In this document: piece after piece, positions 57,850 to 64,000 of the stretch | Layout of the letters: each line of letters begins with the position of its first letter | Position numbering within the stretch: position 1 is the first letter of the stretch | DNA from: Sympetrum striolatum | Taxonomy: Eukaryota; Arthropoda; Insecta; Odonata; Libellulidae | DNA: 64,000 nucleotides | Assembly (NCBI GenBank): GCA_947579665.1 | Contig: OX388351.1 | Coordinates: 55,746,939-55,810,938, forward strand | Reading direction: 5' to 3' | Translations under genes and position numbers: made by a program | The notes under the pieces: model-generated | The model's database searches: none | Seen by the model: only the letters and a program-made list of their open reading frames with translations | What the model was told of the DNA's origin: nothing

Positions 57850-58225
57850 AGTATTTCATGCAACTTACCACAAGCTGAAAATCCTGAATGACGATGATCA
57901 ATGACGTTCTACAAGCGAGTCCGACTTTTAAAAACAACATGATATGTACGAATAATAATTATTAGGAAAAGAAAACGAAACAATAAGTTACGTTTCTATT
58001 TACAATTGCAACGAACTAAAGCAAGTCAACAATTTCAAACTTCAACGGTTTTTTCAAAAAGAGATTGACAGACCATCCTCACCAGAAGAAATCCAGGCAG
58101 CAAATGAGAAAAAAAACCATCTGCGCAACCGATCAACGAAATTGTTGTCACCTGATTGGTCCATTTCAAATTGTTCGTCGATCGCCCCGCGCACCAACGG
58201 TCTTAAAATTTTTCCATAACTAATA
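57850..58225 (-). other. Promoter and non-coding exon 1, minus-strand copy
   Basis: On the minus strand this block aligns along its whole length with 60570-60945, at roughly three bases in four by eye. It starts near TTATGG...AAGACCGTTGG, includes the 44-bp CCAAT core, and ends with the splice donor TTGTG/GTAAGTTGCATGAAA (exon end 57869). The exon end here is GTG where the other copy has ATG, so that codon is not a conserved start and the exon is probably 5' UTR. The transcription start is not identifiable; there is no TATA box. Confidence 0.55.
58118..58161 (-). promoter_or_regulatory. Conserved CCAAT-containing core (minus-strand copy)
   Basis: These 44 bases match 60632-60675 at 41 positions, clearly better than the flanks. 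On the minus strand it contains ACCAATCAGGTGAC (a CCAAT box with an E-box-like CAGGTG) and GATCGGTTGCGCAGATG. The excess conservation suggests a constrained promoter element. Confidence 0.5.
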
Positions 58226-60569
58226 ATGGCAATAATAATTTTAAAATTAGTTGGTTTTAATTAAAAAAATCAACGTCATGAATTATTATTTTTGTTATAG
58301 CTTAATTTTTGCGAAATTTACAGTTTTCATTAATGTTCCTCTTATTAAGCTAATTCGCCAAAATTGTAGGTTTATTAATTATTTAAGATTAATTATGTAG
58401 TTTACTGACATGCTTCGTAATTTATCACGATAATTCAATATTATTTGAAGCAATATATTAAAAGATCACTGTTTACGATAACTTTTTGGATGTCTTCAGA
58501 TCTTAATTCTACAAGAATTAGGAATGCTAAAAAAATTACCAAATATTTACCTTGCTCAAGTGATCGTTACTGTTGTAAAAGGAAATAAGCAAATCGAAAA
58601 ACCTGCCAGGAAAGTGCTACAAGCCATTTAATAGCTAGCCGTACGAAATATTCTAGAATATGAAGAAATTTGCACTGTGACTGGAAAAACATCATGGGGA
58701 CGACTTTATTGAATATCTCATTTGTAACATATGAAGAGCATTCGAAAATACTACAGTCGATTCATTCAATTAGATACAAATATCTTTATCATCGTACTTA
58801 CATAACTTACATCAGGCGTTGATGGTAAATGTAGTGATATGGAAGGACGTCAAGTTCGCCTAAAGATGAAATACATGCATCATGAGTCCCTGCCTTCTTG
58901 ACGATTGTTTGTGCACGTTTTATGATAGGTATCCCATATACCTATACTTAAGGAAGACAGTATGTAACAGTCAGCTCATTAATAGTTGACAAGCCTTCGT
59001 TATTCGATTATTCCATAAATACATTCTTGCGTAGCACTAGAGTTACCATACACAATGTATAACCACACAACCAGCGTGTAATACACACCTACAGTAAAGA
59101 TATCCATATAATACACGTTCTTCAAAGCTTCCATCAAACACAGTCCACAAATATAAACATTTACAAGTATATATAAACTCTTCCAACTTTAGATCGACAT
59201 TCTCACAAGTCCCCGTTGCAATCACGTGGCCATTACGTGGCCTCTTACCACCTTTCAAGAGAATTCCGATCGTCTCCGAAAATTTGAAGTACGTAGGTCG
59301 CATTTCAGAAGGCGTGCGTAATGGAGGGAAAGCATAGTTTTGTTTCCTGTTCTCACAATACCTACTGTTAAAGATAAAGGACTGTGCAATAGCCTCGATA
59401 TTTCAACGAGGGAGGTTCTTCTAAATCCAAAGCGTTTTTAAGTTCTGAAAATGATTCATCTTTGGTTTTTACGTTTCTTGAAAATTTCTTTTATTTCTAT
59501 ATTTCTTTACTGTGAGTGTGTAACACGTGCTCCGTAAGAGTGTTGGAATGGAGCACAAAAATAAGGAAAGTTCGTCAAGAGTTCTCTCGACTTGAATCAA
59601 CTTGCAGTGATATCCCAAAGTAAGTTTTAAAAGGTGTATTATTCTAAATCCGCGACAGATGAATTTTCAAGAAGAATACCCTCATCACTGATTGATTCCA
59701 TGCTGGAGATGTATGATTTGAGGAATCTTCGATCACGTTGCAATCGCAAAAGTGAAAGATATGAGTGTACAGTGAAATTTGAAGCATATGGTCCTTGAAG
59801 AGGAGTATTTTTATAGTCTAGATAGGTCAACCCTCGAGAAATACTGGTGGAACTGGTCACCTTGTGAGTATATTTCATCTCAATTTATGTTCGAAATTGA
59901 TAGAAACAGATATTCCTTTATATTTAGTTCTCTTAAACATGGCTTGAATGATTGTACTCTCCAGGAAATATATTTGATTTCATAATTGATCAAAAAACAG
60001 CAATCAACTCTTAAGGTGGTAAAGTGTAGTAATACTTATCGGTATTGAGATCTGAATGTGAATCAAGACATATATTGAAACAACTTGTCCGTTTTTCCTT
60101 ATTTTATCTTGATATTTTATTGAATCTGTGAGCCGAATAAAGTTTTTAGGTAAAGTCAAATCTCCTTTCAACTCTTAGCAACTCGTTTAAACCAATTTGT
60201 ACTTTTACCATACACCTTCGGAAGAAACCGTAGCATACGGACTTGATGGTCAAGAAAATGCTTCAGGATAAATTCCAAAAAGTAAATCATAGGGTTTATC
60301 CATTATTTTCGTTAATATCAACGTCATTTCTTGAGAAATTGCACTTATTATTTCAAAATTCTTTCATAAAATCATGTTAGTAATACCAATGTGACTCAAT
60401 TAACTAAGCCGGCTTATTCCATTCTTTTGTTTTTGGATGACGATTAATAATTTTAAATTTGTAAATGCTTATTCAATTAAGAAAATATGCATCTAATCTA
60501 AAAATTAAAAGATATATTTAAAATTAAAATTATAAAAATAAAATAACATTTTTAGGAAAACTTATGGAA
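58226..60569. other. Spacer between the divergent promoter copies
   Basis: AT-rich 2.3 kb between the two inverted promoter blocks. The minus-strand frame at 59043-59303 (FSETIGILLKGGKRPRNG and onward) is the only slightly protein-like piece and is unsupported. No transposon ends were found. Confidence 0.35.
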
Positions 60570-60945
60570 AATTTTTAAGACGGTTGGTTGGCGAGAGGGG
60601 GTGGGGGGCGATTGATGAAGAATTTAATTTGAACCAATCAGGTGACAGCAATATCGTTGATCGGTTGCGCAGATGTTCTTTTTTGTAGTTGCTGTCTGAA
60701 TTTCTTCTGGCGAGGTTGTGTTGCCAATCTGTTCTGGTAAAACCGTTTAAATTTGAATTTGGTGTCTTGCTCTAGTTTGTTGGAGTTCTAAATAGTAACG
60801 AGACATTAAATTTTGCGTTTATTTTTCCTAATAATTATTATTCGTAAAGAACATATTTGCTTTAAGAAAGTCGGAATCTATTCTAAAACGTTCTTCAACG
60901 TCGTCACCCAGGATTTCCAGTTCATGGTAAGTTGCATGAAAAACT
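60570..60945 (+). other. Promoter and exon 1, plus-strand copy
   Basis: Plus-strand counterpart of 57850-58225. It contains the conserved CCAAT core, a pyrimidine/T-rich leader, the shared CCTAATAATTATTATTCGTA box (60828-60847) and the donor TTCATG/GTAAGTTGCATGAAA, with the exon ending at 60926. Here the exon ends in ATG, which would join to TTT GAA GAA AGT in exon 2, but that frame hits a stop after about 32 residues. Initiation in exon 2 is more plausible. Confidence 0.55.
60632..60675 (+). promoter_or_regulatory. Conserved CCAAT-containing core (plus-strand copy)
   Basis: Forward copy of the 44-bp core: AACCAATCAGGTGAC with the CCAAT pentamer at 60634-60638, then GATCGGTTGCGCAGATG. It differs from the other copy at three positions. 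Confidence 0.5.
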
Positions 60946-62265
60946 TTTTTTTAAAATCGTCCTATGTTTAATTGTCTGAGTTATATTGCGATAGCGGGTT
61001 GAAAATGTAAAGAAGTGTCATTCTTGCGTAAAATTAGTGTATACAGTTCCAGACTCAAAGGAATATTACCTTATATTCAATAGTGATTGATATAAACTTA
61101 GCGTGCGCTAAAGAAATGGCTTTTTAATTATCATCGGAAGTGATAAGTACGTTTTGCTATGAATATTTACCGGTGTAAGCTCATTATGCACGGCCATTAG
61201 GCATTTCAAAAACATTTTTGCCTGTAAATAAGTATCTTAAACCGGTTTTCTAACGCGGCATGACATATTGAGAGTTAGGAGCGAATGGAACATACGACGT
61301 TACCGGGACTCTTAAACCGGTTGTCGCCTTTTGTCTCCGAGAATCTATATTTTGGTAGCCTACGTTCATTAATGCTTGAATGTATTAGCTAATTAAATCT
61401 CGATTAAATTTTTATATTTGGATAGGCGTATATATCTTATACCGTACGTATAAGGGGATTCCTTCTTCGAATTTAGATAACTCGTGCTAGTTTATTTTTG
61501 CTGAGGGTATATACAAGAATACGCGATAGAGAGAATCAAGATTTTAACATATCTTTCCTTGCGAAATAGTTCGGTTAACGTTTAGGCTGCGATATTTGTA
61601 AATATCTCGTCCCATTGACAAAAAAAGTCATTTGAATTTTAACGGGAATCGGAAACTTTAGGAACCTCGTAGATGTTTACATTTCCATGTAAATATTGAA
61701 TTTAAAGCCTAAGTATAGTAAGAGTAGATTAGTATTTCTCTTGTTGCCAACCATCGAGGTTTTTGAATCTCTATCGTTTCGCAATAGTACTTATTTTTTG
61801 TTCTTATTGCTACGAAATAGACTTTAACTTCCAGGATCTCTCTCATCAGAGTAGTATTTATTTATTCTCAAATTACTTTTGACTTTAATAATGCGTGATT
61901 TTAGGAATTTTCTTCGATTTGTGAATAATTAGTAGTGAGGGTAACATTCAGCCATATAACCGTAATCTTTTAATGTAAACGGGTCTCTGAGAACTGGATT
62001 ACTGTTTTGTTGAATATTGATTCTAGATATTGAAATTAAATTTCTGAATTGATTCTTTAACGGAAATTTCTTACATAAGAAACCAAATAGTTTGAATTGT
62101 TAACGGAAATGTGTTTTGAATGTAACGGATTTCCTCATTTGATAAATTAATTCAAGTAAGCAGGATACGTTTTATTACGTACATGCTCAAGGTTCTAGAA
62201 TGTAATATTTAATTACAACTGTCATTACATGCATTAATAATTTTGATTTTCTTTTTATCCAAAAG
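60946..62265. other. Putative intron 1 of the plus-strand gene
   Basis: AT-rich, 1.3 kb between donor 60927 and acceptor 62265, similar in size to the 1.55-kb intron of the other copy. The acceptor is preceded by a good pyrimidine tract (TTTTCTTTTTATCC). Confidence 0.35.
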
Positions 62266-62397
62266 TTTGAAGAAAGTGACAATCCATATAGGTATATCGA
62301 TGTTGCCTTGGAGTATTGTGATGTTTCTATCAAAAGCGACTGGCGTAGAGAGGAACCATGATGGAAGATGCCCATGGACGTCGGAGGTTAAATTTGG
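62266..62397 (+). CDS. Exon 2 of the plus-strand divergent gene (partial CDS)
   Basis: The 132-nt exon is bounded by ATCCAAAAG and GTAAGG and is homologous to 56186-56323 in inverted orientation. The likely start is ATGATGGAAGAT at 62358, giving MMEDAHGRRRLNLG before the donor. The other copy gives MED from the aligned ATG. Upstream frames are interrupted relative to the other copy (a one-base difference just before the ATG and a stop), which agrees with this part being 5' UTR. The amino acids after MED differ between copies and the exon lengths from the ATG differ (about 40 against 44 nt), so one copy may have decayed. No family was recognised. Confidence 0.5.
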
Positions 62398-64000
62398 GTA
62401 AGGAAAATATAAATATACATTATAAAATAATTAATTACTAATAATTATTATAATTTATCTCCTTTCTTATCACATTCTGGACTCTCGAAACATTATTGTT
62501 GAAATTATAGTTGGGACTTATAGTTCAGTTTTTTTTCAAACTTTCTTATTATAATACCGGCAGTTAGGTAGAAGTCAATGTCCAACTTTTATTATAGTGA
62601 TAATTAATTTTTCTAACTGTGCAACAGAACAGGTGAACAAAAATTTAATGCAATAAGTAATGGTTATTTATAATCGATATCTCTTCTTATCATACCTCTC
62701 GAGATGGTTTTATTCACAATTAAAATTAGAGTTACGTATTCCCACGTTTTTCTCAAATAGATATAACGGTAATTGATTCATTAAATTATATTTACTTTTT
62801 GACTTATCAGACAGTCATCAGCATGAATGTTTTTGACCTTAATTTCGTCGTATAAATAAAGTTATTTTAAGGATGTGTACCATGTATTTTTAGATAACTG
62901 TAAGATAGTAATACTTTTTTTATTGTGGATCACAGCTGACACCCAGATTATAGTGTATTAAGTAAAATCTATATTGGGGGATGTATTTTTCTAAACCTTT
63001 TAACTTTATGCTGTACTTATGGAGGGCGGATTCCTCCTGTTTTGCATAGGATTGTTGATAAAATTTCTTGAACACTTCTTACACTTTACTTCTACTCCCA
63101 TTTAAGTTCTTATCAGGATATTATTTTACATATCTCGATTTGAGTGTCAATAGATGTACCTGGAGGATAATCAAGAGAATCTTCAACTTGAAATTGAGTG
63201 AAATCGAATAAATATACTCCTCAAAAGCCAATTCAAATTATTCAATTTGTTTTAGCAAAGATATCCACTCATATTTAAATATAATGCTTCATTAAGTTTA
63301 TTTATGTCTATTAACGTCAGCCATACGATAAAACTAATTTTACAATACTTAATTCTCTTTTACATAATTATTAGAAAGAAAAAGTATGTCTAAGCTTGCC
63401 GGCATCATTATTAGATGCTATAAATTATATTGGAGCATTCAACGGTCATTAAATTACTTTTTTGATTCAGCAAGGTGCAATCTAATTAGTAATTGTTTGA
63501 ACATGTCTGAGCGTGCGCAATTACATAAGAACTTCAAACTGCACAAACCAAAATGGTCCAATATCGTTATTGCTCTCACCACCACAGTTTATAATTCTCT
63601 GTAATGCTTTCCCTTTTTTGTCTATCAATTTATATTCCTATCATTCCTATTGCACTATCTTCTTATTAATGTTAGATTACAAGAACCATTCCGGACATTT
63701 TCTCCTATAAGCAAACGTAAAATTTCTTCATTGACGTATCAAATACTACAGAGAAGTAATTCAGTCCTTTCGGTTTTTTAGGTACCTTATTTATTTTGGG
63801 CATACACTTTCCCTTTCCCGTTATCTCTGTTTTACCATTTGCGACTCTGGAATGAATTTTCGATGACCTTTTCCGAGAGCTCATTTATTTCGTTTTCCGT
63901 TTCTTTCACTTTCAAGGTAATGGAATAGTAGCTATACTCATGCAAATAATTACCTTAAACAGTAATGGGTTTCCAATGCCCTTTAACTCGTCGCTCTTGT
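62398..64000. other. No further exon recognised
   Basis: AT-rich sequence after the exon 2 donor, to the window edge. The plus-strand frame at 63386-63604 (MSKLAGIIIRCYKLYW...) is unrecognised. Later exons of the plus-strand gene presumably lie beyond the window. Confidence 0.35.

Noticed and set aside
59043..59303. 86-codon minus-strand frame between the divergent promoters
   Set aside because: The N-terminal half looks slightly protein-like, but the rest is Cys/Val/Tyr-rich noise and there is no counterpart in the other half of the inverted duplication.
1..64000. CRISPR arrays, rRNA genes, bacterial promoters or terminators
   Set aside because: The sequence is eukaryotic. No regularly spaced identical repeats and no rRNA-like conserved blocks were seen.

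Overview
The window is eukaryotic nuclear DNA from an animal, most likely an arthropod and probably an insect. It is AT-rich, has no operons or ribosome-binding sites, and carries a mix typical of arthropod genomes: a Ty3/gypsy LTR retrotransposon, CR1/Jockey-like LINE copies, a Penelope-like fragment with a GIY-YIG endonuclease, tRNA-derived SINEs and hAT-type MITEs with 8-bp target duplications. The species cannot be fixed from the sequence. Most of the window is intronic or intergenic, and no complete host gene is visible.

Layout. 1-3.3 kb: an unclassified inverted repeat (arms 122-712 and 2690-3160) with a (TTA)n-tailed retroelement 3' end between the arms. 7.4-8.1 kb: a 5'-truncated LINE. 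9.1-17.7 kb: SINE remnants, a 310-bp hAT MITE (11415-11724) and a TATA-like motif near 15.72 kb. 19.27-25.21 kb: a complete Ty3/gypsy element on the minus strand. It has 211-bp LTRs that are almost identical, a 4-bp target duplication, a primer-binding site, a polypurine tract, intact gag and pol, and a classic U UUA AAC -1 frameshift site in the gag/pol overlap. 25.7-38.5 kb: purine-rich tracts, a 279-bp hAT MITE with a perfect 8-bp target duplication, SINE copies and a decayed Penelope-like fragment. 42.3-44.5 kb: a cluster of a SINE with a 12-bp target duplication, a GC-rich MITE with a perfect 8-bp duplication inserted in one copy of a local tandem duplication, and another hAT MITE. 45.9-48.3 kb: two decayed LINE fragments in opposite orientations. 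52.47-55.6 kb: a 3.1-kb LINE with open endonuclease and reverse transcriptase domains but no start codon.

56.2-62.4 kb is the most interesting host region. A promoter-like block plus first exon, and a second short exon, occur twice in inverted, head-to-head orientation: minus strand 58.2 to 56.2 kb and plus strand 60.6 to 62.4 kb. Both splice donors and acceptors are kept. A 44-bp CCAAT-containing core is nearly identical between the copies, and an aligned ATG lies in exon 2 of both. This looks like the 5' ends of two divergently transcribed paralogous genes whose later exons lie outside the window or were not recognised.
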